A stretch of DNA of 64,000 bases from Desulfonispora thiosulfatigenes DSM 11270 (GCF_900176035.1 NZ_FWWT01000015.1:35667-99666); one strand, 5' to 3'. Counted from the first letter of the stretch, positions 8,715-18,835 are shown. Notes: generated by a model from the sequence alone, not told the origin. Numbers and translations: made by a program.

Positions 8715-9854
8715 ATGCCATTATATTTTGAAAAACCAAGAGGAACAAAAGATACATTACCAGATAAGATGAAAAAACTAAACGAGATAACCGGTTCGTG
8801 GGTTAGACTAATGGGTACTTGGGGATACGAAGAAATTCAAACCCCTGTTATAGAATTTTATGAAACAGTAGGATTATTCTCTAAAACAAAACAAGATAGT
8901 TTCTTAAAATTATTAGATGGAACAGGAAAAACAACTATTTTAAGATCAGACTACACAACCCCTATTGCGAGACTCACTGCTTCCTTACATCAAAAGATAG
9001 AATTTCCTATTAGATATATGTATCACGGAAAAGTATATCGTAATAAAGGGTCAAATGGAGTAGAGGAAATAAATCAATTAGGGATTGAATTAGTCGGAGT
9101 CGATAATTTAGAAGGAGATGCTGAAGTAATTTGCTTAGCTGTGAAAAGCATAAGTAATTGCACCAGTAAAAAATTCCAAATATCCATTGGACACTCACAG
9201 TTTTTACAGTTATTACTAAAACAAGTAAATTGTCCAGACAATGTTCAGAAAAGTCTATACAATTTTCTCTTAGAACAAAACTATGTCGGATATAAAAGTA
9301 CAGTAAGCGAATTAAATATAGAGGATAAATATAAAACATATTTAATAGATATTTTAAAATTACGTGGAAGCATAGAGCAAATAACTAGTGCTAAGGATTG
9401 GTTTAATTCTCCAGAATGGCAAAATATCTTTGCAGCCTTCTTGGGACTTTGGAAAATATTACAGGAATATCAAATCGAAGAATATATAGGCTTTGACTTA
9501 AGTTTAGTAGGAAATCAAAATTATTATACTGGATTAATTTATAATGGTTATTCAGAAGGCAATCCAGCCCCAATTTGCACAGGTGGAAGATATGATAATC
9601 TTTTTGAAAGTTTTGAAAGAAATGCCCCAGCTACAGGATTTGCCATTAACATCGATGCCCTCGTAAATGTAAGCGAATTAAATATGAACGAAAAGAAAAA
9701 AACCTTAATCATATACGAAGAAAAAAATCGTCTCGAAACTATCAAAATAGCAGAACAAATGCGGAGCGAAGGTAAAATAGTAATAATAATCGATAAAAAT
9801 AAAGTCACAGAAAAATACAAAGAAGAATTCGCCGAAGTATTGTTCAGCGAGTAA
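8715..9854 (+). CDS. hisZ: ATP phosphoribosyltransferase regulatory subunit
   Basis: 379 aa class II histidyl-tRNA-synthetase paralogue without the anticodon domain. The N-terminal FEKPRGTKDTLPDK and the motif-2-like YHGKVYRNKGSNGVEEINQLGIE show the HisRS fold. It has no catalytic role but forms an octamer with short HisG and confers histidine feedback. First gene of the his operon; the short HisG that follows needs it. The C-terminal tail after about residue 320 is lysine/glutamate rich. Confidence 0.92.
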   Translation: MPLYFEKPRGTKDTLPDKMKKLNEITGSWVRLMGTWGYEEIQTPVIEFYETVGLFSKTKQDSFLKLLDGTGKTTILRSDYTTPIARLTASLHQKIEFPIRYMYHGKVYRNKGSNGVEEINQLGIELVGVDNLEGDAEVICLAVKSISNCTSKKFQISIGHSQFLQLLLKQVNCPDNVQKSLYNFLLEQNYVGYKSTVSELNIEDKYKTYLIDILKLRGSIEQITSAKDWFNSPEWQNIFAAFLGLWKILQEYQIEEYIGFDLSLVGNQNYYTGLIYNGYSEGNPAPICTGGRYDNLFESFERNAPATGFAINIDALVNVSELNMNEKKKTLIIYEEKNRLETIKIAEQMRSEGKIVIIIDKNKVTEKYKEEFAEVLFSE

Positions 9855-9879
9855 AAATTCAAGGTAAGGAGTGAACTTA

Positions 9880-10500
9880 ATGTTAACCTTAGCAGTATCC
9901 AAGGGAAGAATATTAGACGAAACTAATGAATTATTAATAAAAGCTGGAATCATAAAAGAACCCGTAATTGAAGGTAGAAAGCTTGTAATTGAAAAACCTG
10001 AAGATAATCTACGATTTATTTTAGCAAAACCAAAAGATGTCCCAACCTATGTCCAGTATGGTGTAGCTGATGCAGGTATTGTAGGAAAAGATGTACTTCA
10101 TGAAAAAGGGAAAGGCTATTATGAATTAACAGATTTAAAAATTGGCTTATGCCGACTTAGTTTATGTGGGATAAAAGATAAAAAAAATAATCAAGGTGAA
10201 ATGATCCGCATCGCAACTAGTTATCCAAATGTTACAGCTGATTACTTTCGTACCAAAGGTCAGCAAGTAGAAATTATTTATTTAAATGGATCAGTAGAGC
10301 TTGCTCCTCTTTTAGGTTTAAGTGATTATATTGTAGATATTGTTTCAACAGGCACTACTTTACGAGAAAATGGTTTAGAAGAATTAGAAAAAATTGAGGA
10401 TATCACCTGTAGATTAATTGTTAATCAAGCAACTTATCACTTAAAAAATAAGTTTATTGATGAAATAGTAGAAAAGTTAGAACGAGGTTTAAGCCAATGA
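9880..10500 (+). CDS. hisG: ATP phosphoribosyltransferase catalytic subunit, short form
   Basis: 206 aa from ATG 9880, preferred because AAGGAG (9866-9871) sits 8 nt upstream. It catalyses the first step of histidine synthesis (ATP + PRPP to PR-ATP). It begins LTLAVSKGRI and has the ADAGIVGKDVL and DIVSTGTTLRENGL motifs, the latter being the PRPP-binding loop. It lacks the C-terminal regulatory domain of long HisG, consistent with HisZ upstream. Overlaps hisH by 4 nt. Confidence 0.96.
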   Translation: MLTLAVSKGRILDETNELLIKAGIIKEPVIEGRKLVIEKPEDNLRFILAKPKDVPTYVQYGVADAGIVGKDVLHEKGKGYYELTDLKIGLCRLSLCGIKDKKNNQGEMIRIATSYPNVTADYFRTKGQQVEIIYLNGSVELAPLLGLSDYIVDIVSTGTTLRENGLEELEKIEDITCRLIVNQATYHLKNKFIDEIVEKLERGLSQ

Positions 10501-11099
10501 TAGGAATCATTGACTATGGAATGGGCAATATTTTTAGTTTACAGGCAGCTTTAAATAGATTAAATGTGAAAAATGAATTAGTTTTTGCAGTAGATAAGCT
10601 TGATGATTATAAGGCCCTAATGTTACCAGGAGTAGGAGCCTTCAAAGACGCCATGATAAATTTGGAAAAACTAGGTTTAGACAAAGCCTTAGTAGAATGG
10701 ACTACTAAAGGAAAACCTTTACTGGGTATTTGTCTAGGAATGCAACTTTTTTTTGAGATAAGTAGGGAATATGGAAATACTAAAGGGCTAGGACTAATCC
10801 CAGGAACTATCGAAAAAATTCCAGCAAGAGTTAAAATCCCCCATATCGGGTGGAATAAACTAAATATAGAAAATAATCATCCAATATTTAAAGACTTAAA
10901 CCAAGGTTATGTATATTTCGTACATTCATATTTTGCAAAAATGCCAAGGGATTTAATCTTAGCCCAGGCCCCCTACGGCGTGGAAATCCCAGCAATAGTA
11001 GCTAAAAATAATATCGTAGGTATGCAATTTCATCCCGAAAAAAGTGGCCAAACCGGCCTGAAATTACTAGAAAACTGGATCCAAAGCGTAAATGCTTAA
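10497..11099 (+). CDS. hisH: imidazole glycerol phosphate synthase, glutamine amidotransferase subunit
   Basis: 200 aa class I amidotransferase. The nucleophilic Cys is in [10 protein letters not shown] (about residue 79), and the His/Glu pair is in [10 protein letters not shown] near the C-terminus. It supplies ammonia to the HisF half of the downstream fusion protein. ATG overlaps the hisG stop (ATGA). No other glutaminase is needed in this operon. Confidence 0.96.
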   Translation: MIGIIDYGMGNIFSLQAALNRLNVKNELVFAVDKLDDYKALMLPGVGAFKDAMINLEKLGLDKALVEWTTKGKPLLGICLGMQLFFEISREYGNTKGLGLIPGTIEKIPARVKIPHIGWNKLNIENNHPIFKDLNQGYVYFVHSYFAKMPRDLILAQAPYGVEIPAIVAKNNIVGMQFHPEKSGQTGLKLLENWIQSVNA

Positions 11100-11121
11100 C
11101 CCAATATTAGGAGGAAATCAT

Positions 11122-12645
11122 ATGAACTTCAACATATACCCAGCCATCGATATCCGGGGCGGAAAATGCGTCCGCTTATATCAAGGCGATTATAATCAAG
11201 AAAACATATATTTTGATAATCCCGTAGATGCAGCCATGAAATGGAAAGAAAGTGGAGCTACCTGGCTACACATTGTAGATTTAGATGGAGCTAGAGAAGC
11301 TGCCCCTGTAAATCTGCCAGTAATTAAAGAAATTATTGAAAAAACTGGCCTTAAGGTGCAAATAGGGGGAGGAATAAGAGATAGAGAAACAGCAAAATCT
11401 TATTTAGAAATTGGGGCAAAAAGAATCATTTTAGGTTCAGTTGCGCTTAATAATCCCCAAGTAGTAGCAGAAATAATTAGCATGTATGGAAGTGACAAGG
11501 TAGTAGTATCCCTTGATGGTCGTAATGGAAAAGTTTCTGGAGAAGGCTGGCTCGTAAAAACAGAAAAAGATTTGCTAGAAGTTGCAGAAGGTTTAGTTAA
11601 AATGGGCGTAAAAACCTTTATTTATACTGATATTGAGCGCGATGGAACTTTAAATGGTCCTAATATTAAAAATACTTTAGAATTAGCTAAGAAAACTGGC
11701 AGGAACATTATTGTAGCTGGGGGCGTAAGCAGCGAAGAAGACTGTTTAGAACTTTCTAAATATAAAGATCAAGGAATTGAAGGGATAATCACAGGTCGTG
11801 CTATTTACACCGGTAATATTAATTTAGAGAATTTACTAAATAAGATGAAAGATGTTAATAGCTCAAATGATTCTCCAAGTATGCTCACGAAAAGAATTAT
11901 TCCTTGCCTTGACGTTAAAGAAGGAAGGGTAGTAAAAGGTACAAGCTTTGTGGAACTTAAAGATGCCGGAGATCCTGTAGAATTAGCTTCTCTTTATGAT
12001 GCAGAAGGGGCAGATGAATTAGTATTTTTAGACATTTCAGCCAGCTTTGAAGGTCGTAAAACTATGTTAGAAATAGTTAAAAAGACAGCAGAAACAATTA
12101 CCATTCCTTTTACTGTGGGTGGTGGAATAAATTCCTTAGAGGATATTAAAAATGTTTTACGAGCAGGAGCAGATAAGGTTAGTTTAAATACCGCAGCAGT
12201 CAAGAATCCTGAGTTAATTAAAGAAGCAGCGGAAAAGTTTGGAAATCAGTGTATTGTGGTGGCAATTGATGCTAAATATAATGCCCAAAAAGATATGTAC
12301 GAAGTGTATACGCATGGAGGCAGAAATATTGCAGACTTTGATGTCATCGAATGGGCAAAAAAGGTGGAAAGTTTAGGCGCGGGAGAAATATTATTAACCA
12401 GTATGGATCAAGATGGACATAAAGAAGGCTATGATTTAAAACTTTTAGATTTAGTGTGTAGTAATGTTTCCATTCCTGTAATTGCTTCTGGGGGAGCGGG
12501 GAAAAAAGAGGATTTTTATGATGCCTTTACGAAAACAAATACAGATGCTTGTTTAGCAGCGTCAATTTTTCATTATCAAGAAACAACGATTAAAAAAATT
12601 AAAGAGTATTTAAAAAATGAGGGGGTCATGATCAGATGGGAATAA
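11122..12645 (+). CDS. hisA/hisF: HisA::HisF fusion (ProFAR isomerase fused to IGP synthase cyclase)
   Basis: 507 aa from ATG 11122, with AGGAGG 7 nt upstream. Residues 1 to about 243 are a complete HisA barrel: [17 protein letters not shown] with the catalytic Asp, [23 protein letters not shown], and [11 protein letters not shown] roughly 10-residue Asn/Ser linker ([10 protein letters not shown]) leads to residues 254-507, a complete HisF barrel: [56 protein letters not shown]. Both active sites look intact. The frame is open throughout and there is no ribosome site before Met254 (11881). HisA and HisF are normally separate proteins. It overlaps hisIE by 10 nt. Confidence 0.93.
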   Translation: MNFNIYPAIDIRGGKCVRLYQGDYNQENIYFDNPVDAAMKWKESGATWLHIVDLDGAREAAPVNLPVIKEIIEKTGLKVQIGGGIRDRETAKSYLEIGAKRIILGSVALNNPQVVAEIISMYGSDKVVVSLDGRNGKVSGEGWLVKTEKDLLEVAEGLVKMGVKTFIYTDIERDGTLNGPNIKNTLELAKKTGRNIIVAGGVSSEEDCLELSKYKDQGIEGIITGRAIYTGNINLENLLNKMKDVNSSNDSPSMLTKRIIPCLDVKEGRVVKGTSFVELKDAGDPVELASLYDAEGADELVFLDISASFEGRKTMLEIVKKTAETITIPFTVGGGINSLEDIKNVLRAGADKVSLNTAAVKNPELIKEAAEKFGNQCIVVAIDAKYNAQKDMYEVYTHGGRNIADFDVIEWAKKVESLGAGEILLTSMDQDGHKEGYDLKLLDLVCSNVSIPVIASGGAGKKEDFYDAFTKTNTDACLAASIFHYQETTIKKIKEYLKNEGVMIRWE

Positions 12646-13229
12646 TATCAGGAGTTAAATTTGATGAAAATGGCTTGATACCAGCTATCTTACAAAATTA
12701 TTTAACAGGCAAAGTATTAATGCTTGGCTATATGAATGAAGAATCCTTAAATAAAACTATTGAAACTAGAGAAGTATGGTTTTATAGCAGGTCTAGACAA
12801 GAGTTATGGCATAAAGGAGCTACATCAGGCAATATTCATAAAGTTGTTGATATTAGTTTTGATTGTGATCAAGATGCAGTTTTAGTAGGGGTAAACCCTA
12901 TGGGCCCTACCTGCCACCTAGGTATCCAAAGTTGTTTTGGTGAGAAAAGCACTCTATTTTTAGAAGAATTAGCTGAAACTATCGAGCAAAGATATAATGA
13001 AAGGCCTGAAAATTCGTATACTACATATTTATTTGAAAAAGGTATAGATAAAATATTAAAAAAAGTAGGAGAAGAAGCCTCTGAAGTAATTATTGCTGCT
13101 AAAAATGATGACAAAGAAGAATTACATTTAGAAACAGCAGATTTATTTTACCATTTATTTGTTTTATTTAGGGAAAAAGGGACAAGTTTTGAAGAGGTGT
13201 TAAAGGTGTTAAAAGAGAGGAGGGGCTAG
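12636..13229 (+). CDS. hisIE: phosphoribosyl-AMP cyclohydrolase / phosphoribosyl-ATP pyrophosphatase
   Basis: 197 aa bifunctional protein for steps 2 and 3 of histidine synthesis. The N-terminal HisI domain has the zinc/catalytic stretches [18 protein letters not shown] and DCDQDA with the following cysteines ([11 protein letters not shown]). The C-terminal HisE domain begins near residue 110 and has [15 protein letters not shown] and [12 protein letters not shown], the MazG-like Glu/Asp metal residues. A G-rich site (GAGGGGG) lies 10 nt before ATG, inside the end of hisA::hisF. Confidence 0.95.
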   Translation: MGIISGVKFDENGLIPAILQNYLTGKVLMLGYMNEESLNKTIETREVWFYSRSRQELWHKGATSGNIHKVVDISFDCDQDAVLVGVNPMGPTCHLGIQSCFGEKSTLFLEELAETIEQRYNERPENSYTTYLFEKGIDKILKKVGEEASEVIIAAKNDDKEELHLETADLFYHLFVLFREKGTSFEEVLKVLKERRG

Positions 13230-13230
13230 A

Positions 13231-14520
13231 GTGAATATCTTTAAATGGGCTGAAGTTTGCCCTGAAACAAAGAATAAAATCTTAAAACGAGCCGAAGTTG
13301 ATATCACAGAGCAAATGGAAATAGCCAAAGATGTAATTGCAGAAGTAAAAGAAATCGGCGATAGTGCCGTGTTTAAATATACTGAAAAATTTGACAAAGC
13401 CCTTCTTACTAAAGAAACTTTAAAAGTAACCCAGGAAGAAATAGAACAAGGCTTTAAAAATGTTGAACCTGAATTTAGAGAAACTTTAGAATTTGCAGCT
13501 AATAATATAAGGAAATTTCATGAAAAGCAGATGCCTGAAAGCTTATGGTTCACCGAAACCGTCAAAGGCGTAATGGTAGGAGAGCAAACTAATCCTATTT
13601 CAGATGTATGTATTTACGTGCCGAGGGGTAAAGGAAGTTTCCCTTCAGTTTTATTAATGCTTGCCATTCCTGCAATTGTTGCAAATGTTCCAAAGATAAC
13701 AGTAATTACACCTCCTAATCCAGAAGGCAATTTAGATGATGCTGTATTAGCCGCAGCAAAAATAGCAGGGGTAACTGAAATCTATAAAGTCGGTGGAATC
13801 CAAGGGGTAGCGGCAGTAGCCTATGGAACGGAAACCATCCCTAAATGCAGTAAAATAATTGGACCAGGGAACTCCTTTGTGACAGCAGCTAAAAGATTAT
13901 TGAGCGGAATAATAGATATTGGATCGCCAGCTGGACCAAGTGAAGCCATAATTTTATCAGATGGTAGTGTAGACCCTAAAAAAGTAGCTCTGGATTTTAT
14001 GATCGAAGCCGAACACGGACCCGATTCAGCATCCTTACTTGTAACTCATGATGAAAAATTAGCTGAAGATGTAACTAAAATTGTGATCACGCAATTAGAA
14101 AAACTATCTCCTAAAAGAAGAGAATTCGTGCAAAGATCCATCAATAATTATGGGGGAATTATTTTAACTAACTCTTTAGAAGAATCCATAGATTTTGTCA
14201 ATGAATATGCCCCAGAACACATGGAAGTAATGACGAAAAACCCTTTTGATATTTTACCACAAATAAAAAATGCCGGCGAAATCCTTCTAGGAGAAAATGC
14301 ACCTATAAGTTTAGCCAACTTTGTACTAGGGCCTAATGCAATTTTACCCACAGGAGCAAAAGCTAAAACATATTCCAGCGTATCCGTCTTTGACTTTTTA
14401 AAAAGAACATCCGTAGGATATGTAACCGAAGAAGGATTTGACACAGTAAGGGACAAGGTTTCTATCTTCGCCCGTAAAGAAGGATTCGAAACCCACGCCC
14501 TCGCAGTTGAAGAAAGGTAG
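13231..14520 (+). CDS. hisD: histidinol dehydrogenase
   Basis: 429 aa, normal length. It oxidises histidinol to histidine in two NAD-dependent steps. Visible motifs are CIYVPRGKGSFPSVLLM, the VGGIQGVAAVAYGT nucleotide region, KIIGPGNSFVTAAKR, EAEHGPDSASLL, and EYAPEHMEV (zinc and catalytic Glu-His). GTG start at 13231, directly after the hisIE stop, with GAGAGGAGGGG upstream. Confidence 0.96.
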   Translation: MNIFKWAEVCPETKNKILKRAEVDITEQMEIAKDVIAEVKEIGDSAVFKYTEKFDKALLTKETLKVTQEEIEQGFKNVEPEFRETLEFAANNIRKFHEKQMPESLWFTETVKGVMVGEQTNPISDVCIYVPRGKGSFPSVLLMLAIPAIVANVPKITVITPPNPEGNLDDAVLAAAKIAGVTEIYKVGGIQGVAAVAYGTETIPKCSKIIGPGNSFVTAAKRLLSGIIDIGSPAGPSEAIILSDGSVDPKKVALDFMIEAEHGPDSASLLVTHDEKLAEDVTKIVITQLEKLSPKRREFVQRSINNYGGIILTNSLEESIDFVNEYAPEHMEVMTKNPFDILPQIKNAGEILLGENAPISLANFVLGPNAILPTGAKAKTYSSVSVFDFLKRTSVGYVTEEGFDTVRDKVSIFARKEGFETHALAVEER

Positions 14521-14530
14521 GAGATAAATA

Positions 14531-15166
14531 ATGCTGATTAATGTAGAAAGAAAAACCCTTGAATCAAAAATGGAAGTTTATATAGATGATGGCCCACGTA
14601 ATCCACAGATTAAAAAAGAAATCCAAACCCCTTTAGCCTTTTTTAATCATATGATCGAACAAATTGCCTGGCGCAGTGAATTAAATATAGGCATAAAGAC
14701 AGAATTAGATGAATATTTCTTAAGTCATGTTATATGTGAAGATGTAGGAATTACCCTGGGTAAAGCTTTTAAAGAATTAGTCGAAAACAAATTAAAAGAA
14801 GGCGCTAAGGCTTATGGATTTGCTTATGCTACCATAGATGAATCCCTAGCTAGAGCAGTAGTTAGCTTTGAAAGTAGAGCGTATATTGACCTTAATTTAG
14901 AAAATATCGAAGTACCAGAATCTACAGAAAATATCCAATCGGAAGATTTAATTGCCTTTTTAGAAGGTTTTGCCCAAGGAGCACAGGCAACTTTACATAT
15001 TGATCTTTTAAAAGGTAGACCCCAAAATGGACACCACCACTGGGAAAGTATTTTTAGAGCCGTAGGACAAGCCTTAAGAGATGCTATCGAAATTAGACCT
15101 TGGAGAAAAGATATGTCCGCAGGAGTAGCAGGTAAAATAGAATTTAAAACCGAAGTAACCGAGTAA
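14531..15166 (+). CDS. hisB: imidazoleglycerol-phosphate dehydratase family protein, divergent
   Basis: 211 aa, aligning along its length with IGPD: FFNHMIEQIA for FFDHMLEQ, DESLAR for the conserved D-E-x-L-A-R, and NGHHHWESIFRAVGQALRDAI for the second metal motif. Departures stand out. The first metal motif, normally DDHHTVED, is LSHVICED, losing the second His; the T-H-G-G region is WRSEL; and the C-terminal S-S/T-K-G phosphate-binding tail is absent. As the last gene of an otherwise complete his operon it is the only candidate for this step here. It may use altered metal geometry or be inactive. No hisC or histidinol phosphatase gene is in the operon. Confidence 0.75.
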   Translation: MLINVERKTLESKMEVYIDDGPRNPQIKKEIQTPLAFFNHMIEQIAWRSELNIGIKTELDEYFLSHVICEDVGITLGKAFKELVENKLKEGAKAYGFAYATIDESLARAVVSFESRAYIDLNLENIEVPESTENIQSEDLIAFLEGFAQGAQATLHIDLLKGRPQNGHHHWESIFRAVGQALRDAIEIRPWRKDMSAGVAGKIEFKTEVTE

Positions 15167-15171
15167 TTAGT

Positions 15172-15198
15172 GATATAATATAAACTACACATTATATC
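15172..15198 (+). repeat. AT-rich inverted repeat after the his operon
   Basis: GATATAAT and ATTATATC form an 8-bp stem with an 11-nt loop. There is no T tract, so a terminator role is uncertain. Confidence 0.35.
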
Positions 15199-15219
15199 AA
15201 AAGTTCCTGGAGGTAAATC

Positions 15220-16458
15220 ATGTTTCATTTCGTATATGCAGATGATGAGGGTAATGCCTATAATCATCCTAATTTATTAGCGGTAGCAAGGCTGGGTGCT
15301 AGTTTTGTTGAACCTACAGAAGAAGAACTAATTCCCCTACCAGAGGGGGCTTCTTTAACCATGATTCCTAATCGGACGCCAATAGTTATGGATATTGAGG
15401 GAAATTTCAAGAAATACACTAAAACAGGCTGGGCAGTAGGTGCTCTGTTGCCACAAGGATATACTAGAACGCTGTTACCTGCTTTTGTTAATGATAATGC
15501 TAAACCTACTCTTCCTTTATTTGGGTACTCAATGGTAGCTTTTAAAGATGGAGAATTTTATGTAGCGGCAAAATTAACTGATGAGGATGATAAGTGGAAT
15601 CCACGTCATTTTAATACAGCCGACTTAGCACAGCGGGTTAAAAAGTTAACTGATAAATTTCCTGATAATAGAATAATAAAGCAAATAGGTCATTGTTCAT
15701 TAACTTATGGATGTTTTACTGCTCAGAATATTTTTTATAATCGCTGGGAAGGGGGTATTCCCGTATCCCCTGTGTGCAATGCAAATTGTTTAGGGTGTAT
15801 TTCTCTTCAGCCAAGTGAGTGTTGCCCTTCTCCACAGCAGCGGATTAATTTTAGACCGACAGTAAATGAAGTAGTTGAAATAGGGCTTAATCATTTAATA
15901 AGTTCAGACTCTATTATAAGTTTTGGACAAGGGTGCGAAGGGGAGCCGAGTCTCCAGGCAGATTTAATTTCGGAGGCCATTAAAAAGATCAGAGAAAAAA
16001 CTTTAAGCGGTACTATTAATATGAATACCAATGCTGGGTATACTGAAGGTATCGAAAAAATCTGTAAAAGTAAAATAGATTCCTTAAGGGTTAGTTTAAA
16101 TAGCGCTAATCCTAAAATGTACGATAGCTATTACAGACCCAATAATTATGATTTTGAAAATGTGCGTAAATCTTTATTAATTGCTAATGAAAATAATGTT
16201 TATACTTATTTAAACCTTCTTTCGTTTCCAGGAATTAATGATACCGAGGAAGAAATAGAGCATTTACTAAATTTAGTGCGTGAAACTGGAGTAAGGTCAA
16301 TCCAAATTCGTAACCTAAATATTGATCCGGACTTTTTCTTAAAGCAAATACCTCTTCCAGAGTCAGAAGCCCTTGGAGTTCCGACCTTCTTAAAAATTTT
16401 AAAGGATGAATTACCAGGCGTGGAAATAGGCAATTATACCAAGCCCACCCGAGATTAA
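15220..16458 (+). CDS. radical SAM protein of unknown substrate
   Basis: 412 aa. The radical SAM cluster motif C-x3-C-x2-C is CNANCLGC at residues 186-193, followed by more cysteines (SECC) about 9 residues on. SISFGQGCEGEPSLQ is in the G-E-P position and NMNTNAG, LRVSLNSA and SIQIRNLNIDPDF are barrel strands. The first 180 residues form a separate N-terminal region not seen in minimal radical SAM enzymes. The start follows a CTGGAGG site. Not obviously part of the his operon; substrate unknown. Confidence 0.85.
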   Translation: MFHFVYADDEGNAYNHPNLLAVARLGASFVEPTEEELIPLPEGASLTMIPNRTPIVMDIEGNFKKYTKTGWAVGALLPQGYTRTLLPAFVNDNAKPTLPLFGYSMVAFKDGEFYVAAKLTDEDDKWNPRHFNTADLAQRVKKLTDKFPDNRIIKQIGHCSLTYGCFTAQNIFYNRWEGGIPVSPVCNANCLGCISLQPSECCPSPQQRINFRPTVNEVVEIGLNHLISSDSIISFGQGCEGEPSLQADLISEAIKKIREKTLSGTINMNTNAGYTEGIEKICKSKIDSLRVSLNSANPKMYDSYYRPNNYDFENVRKSLLIANENNVYTYLNLLSFPGINDTEEEIEHLLNLVRETGVRSIQIRNLNIDPDFFLKQIPLPESEALGVPTFLKILKDELPGVEIGNYTKPTRD

Positions 16459-16484
16459 GCATGCCCTAGACTCCTAAAAACAGC

Positions 16485-16513
16485 TTGACTTGTCTAGGAT
16501 AAAATATTATAAT
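16485..16513 (+). promoter_or_regulatory. sigma-A promoter of rpmE
   Basis: TTGACT (16485-16490), a 17-bp spacer and TATAAT (16508-16513). A near-consensus promoter about 45 bp before the start codon, fitting a highly expressed ribosomal gene. Confidence 0.85.
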
Positions 16514-16557
16514 TTAGAAAGTGTTGTTATGCATACCGTAAGAAAGAGGTGAACCCG

Positions 16558-16761
16558 ATGAAAAAAGAAATCCATCCAAAATATGAAACTGTAAAAGTTT
16601 CTTGCGTTTGTGGTGCTACATTCGAAACTAGATCAACTAAAGATGGCGAAGTAAAAGTGGAAATTTGTTCTAAATGTCATCCTTTTTACACTGGTAAAAA
16701 GCGTATGATTGACTCTACCGGTCGGGTAGATAGATTCAAGAAAAAATATGGTCTTAATTAA
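16558..16761 (+). CDS. rpmE: 50S ribosomal protein L31, zinc-binding (C+) type
   Basis: 67 aa from ATG 16558, after AAAGAGGTGA; an upstream in-frame GTG would sit inside the ribosome site. Cysteines CVC and CSKC form the zinc-ribbon set of the C+ paralogue used under zinc sufficiency. [11 protein letters not shown] is the conserved L31 C-terminus. It has its own promoter and terminator. Confidence 0.97.
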   Translation: MKKEIHPKYETVKVSCVCGATFETRSTKDGEVKVEICSKCHPFYTGKKRMIDSTGRVDRFKKKYGLN

Positions 16762-16766
16762 TCTTG

Positions 16767-16790
16767 GCAGGGCGTACGCTCTGCTTTTTT
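16767..16790 (+). terminator. intrinsic terminator after rpmE
   Basis: GCAGGGC pairs with GCTCTGC (one G-U pair) around a 4-nt loop, followed by TTTTTT. Confidence 0.9.
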
Positions 16791-16827
16791 GCTATCAAAG
16801 TCTAAATTTTGGCAGGTGAATATTACT

Positions 16828-17709
16828 ATGGCAAGTTACGGTGGTCAGGCTCTGATTGAAGGAGTTATGATGCGAGGACAAGAGGATCTAGCAATTGCAG
16901 TAAGAAAAAGCGATAATGAAATTTCCTGCAAAATGGAGAAAATAACAGGAATATCTGCTAAATATCCTTTCTTAAAAAAACCTTTTCTAAGGGGTACAGT
17001 AGCCTTATTTGAATCATTAATAATGGGTATAAAGGCTTTAACATATTCTGCTAATGAATCAGTAGAAGCTGAAGAAGAAGAATTAAGTAATTTAGAAATT
17101 GCTTTTTCTATTGCTTTAGCTTTAGGACTTGGGATTTTACTATTTTTCATTGCTCCAGCAGTTTTTGCTCATTTATTACATCAATATGTTCAAGGGTCTT
17201 TTTTACAAAATGTTCTTGAAGGATTTATGAGAATCGGGATTTTCCTCTTGTATGTATTTGGCATATCGAGGATGAAAGATATTCAAAGAGTTTTCGAGTA
17301 TCATGGTGCCGAGCATAAGGTAATTCATGCGTATGAGGCAGGAGAAGAATTAAAGGTAGAAAATTGCCGTAAATATACAACTCTTCACCCACGTTGTGGT
17401 ACTAGTTTTTTATTAATTGTAATGGTAATTAGTATTTTGATTTTTTCCCTTTTTGGTGTAGAAATTTTTTGGTGGCGCTTACTATCTAGGGTTATCTTAT
17501 TACCAGTGATTGCAGGTGTTTCTTATGAGATTTTAAAGTTAGCAGGGAAATATTGTGACAATCCAATTATGAAAATTGTAAACAAACCAGGTTTAATGAT
17601 GCAAAAATTAACAACAGGTGAACCTGATGACAGTCAATTAGAAGTAGCTCTTCGTGCTTTACAAGGAGTTCTAGATGCTGAAAAAGGCGAGGATACTTGC
17701 AAAATATAG
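16828..17709 (+). CDS. DUF1385 (YqhQ-like) membrane protein
   Basis: 293 aa from ATG 16828, after AGGTGAA; the upstream in-frame TTG lies in the rpmE terminator. It opens with ASYGGQALIEGVMMRGQ, the hallmark of DUF1385, and has FEYHGAEHKVIHAYEAGEEL and TLHPRCGTSFLL, also diagnostic. About four hydrophobic segments lie between residues 85 and 245. Function unknown; this gene commonly sits between rpmE and prfA in clostridia, as here. Confidence 0.93.
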   Translation: MASYGGQALIEGVMMRGQEDLAIAVRKSDNEISCKMEKITGISAKYPFLKKPFLRGTVALFESLIMGIKALTYSANESVEAEEEELSNLEIAFSIALALGLGILLFFIAPAVFAHLLHQYVQGSFLQNVLEGFMRIGIFLLYVFGISRMKDIQRVFEYHGAEHKVIHAYEAGEELKVENCRKYTTLHPRCGTSFLLIVMVISILIFSLFGVEIFWWRLLSRVILLPVIAGVSYEILKLAGKYCDNPIMKIVNKPGLMMQKLTTGEPDDSQLEVALRALQGVLDAEKGEDTCKI

Positions 17710-17767
17710 AAAATATAGATATACTGATTATCTGATTATTCCATTTTAACCAAGGTAGGGTGAAAAA

Positions 17768-18835
17768 ATGTTTGATAAATTACAACATATAGAAGATAAA
17801 TACGAAAATTTAAATACTTTAATGAGTGATCCAGATGTATTAAATAATCCCCAAGAATTACAAAAACATGCTAAAACTCAATCAGATTTAGCAGAAATAG
17901 TCGAAGTTTTTCGTAGATATAAAGTAGTAAACGAGCAATTAGAAGATGCTAAAGCTTTGATAGAGGATAAATTAGATCCAGAAATGAAAGAAATGGTAGA
18001 GCTAGAAATTGGTGAATTACAAGAAGAAAAAGCAAATTTAGAAAGTAAACTTAAAATCCTTCTATTACCAAAAGACCCTAATGACGAGAAAAACGTAATT
18101 GTAGAAATTAGGGGAGGGGCCGGAGGAGATGAGGCAGCTTTATTTGCTGCTGAATTATATCGGATGTATACGCGTTACGCTGAAACAAAAGGCTGGAAAA
18201 CAGATATATTAAGCTCTCATTACACCGATATTGGTGGATATAAAGAAGTTTCTTTTTCTGTAGAAGGCCATGGAGCTTATAGTAAGCTTAAATATGAAAG
18301 TGGTGTACACAGAGTACAAAGAGTTCCTTCGACAGAATCAGGAGGAAGAATTCATACCTCAACAGTAACAGTAGCCGTACTACCAGAAGCAGAAGATGTA
18401 GAGGTAAATATTGATGCTAATGATTTACGGATTGATGTATTTTGTTCTAGTGGACCAGGTGGGCAGTCTGTAAATACAACTCAATCAGCTGTAAGGGTGA
18501 CACATATTCCAACAGGGCTAGTTGTATCATGCCAAGATGAAAAATCTCAGCATAAAAATAAAGATAAAGCTTTAAAGGTATTAAGAGCACGTTTATTAGA
18601 AAAATTTGAAGGTGAGCAGGCGGGTGAATTAGCTGCTACTCGTAAAACACAAGTAGGTACAGGAGATCGTAGTGAGAGAATTAGAACGTATAATTTCCCA
18701 CAAGGTAGGGTTACAGATCATCGTATCGGACTTACACTTCATAAATTAGATCAAATGCTTTTAGGAAATATTGAAGAAGTAATTGTAGCGCTTACAACTA
18801 CTGATCAAGCAGAAAAATTAAAGCAGGTGGATTAA
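17768..18835 (+). CDS. prfA: peptide chain release factor 1
   Basis: 355 aa. Reads UAA/UAG stops and triggers peptidyl-tRNA hydrolysis. The catalytic GGQ is in [17 protein letters not shown] near residue 228, and the codon-recognition region [15 protein letters not shown] contains the P-x-T-like motif of RF1. One base separates its stop from prmC, whose product methylates this GGQ glutamine. Confidence 0.97.
   Translation: MFDKLQHIEDKYENLNTLMSDPDVLNNPQELQKHAKTQSDLAEIVEVFRRYKVVNEQLEDAKALIEDKLDPEMKEMVELEIGELQEEKANLESKLKILLLPKDPNDEKNVIVEIRGGAGGDEAALFAAELYRMYTRYAETKGWKTDILSSHYTDIGGYKEVSFSVEGHGAYSKLKYESGVHRVQRVPSTESGGRIHTSTVTVAVLPEAEDVEVNIDANDLRIDVFCSSGPGGQSVNTTQSAVRVTHIPTGLVVSCQDEKSQHKNKDKALKVLRARLLEKFEGEQAGELAATRKTQVGTGDRSERIRTYNFPQGRVTDHRIGLTLHKLDQMLLGNIEEVIVALTTTDQAEKLKQVD

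Noticed and set aside
9548..9953. Minus-strand reading frames opposite hisZ/hisG
   Set aside because: Low-complexity Phe/Ser/Tyr-rich translations with no ribosome sites, lying opposite well-conserved genes.
11850..11900. Separate hisF starting at ATG 11881
   Set aside because: No ribosome-binding site, no stop between the domains, and a linker of suitable composition.
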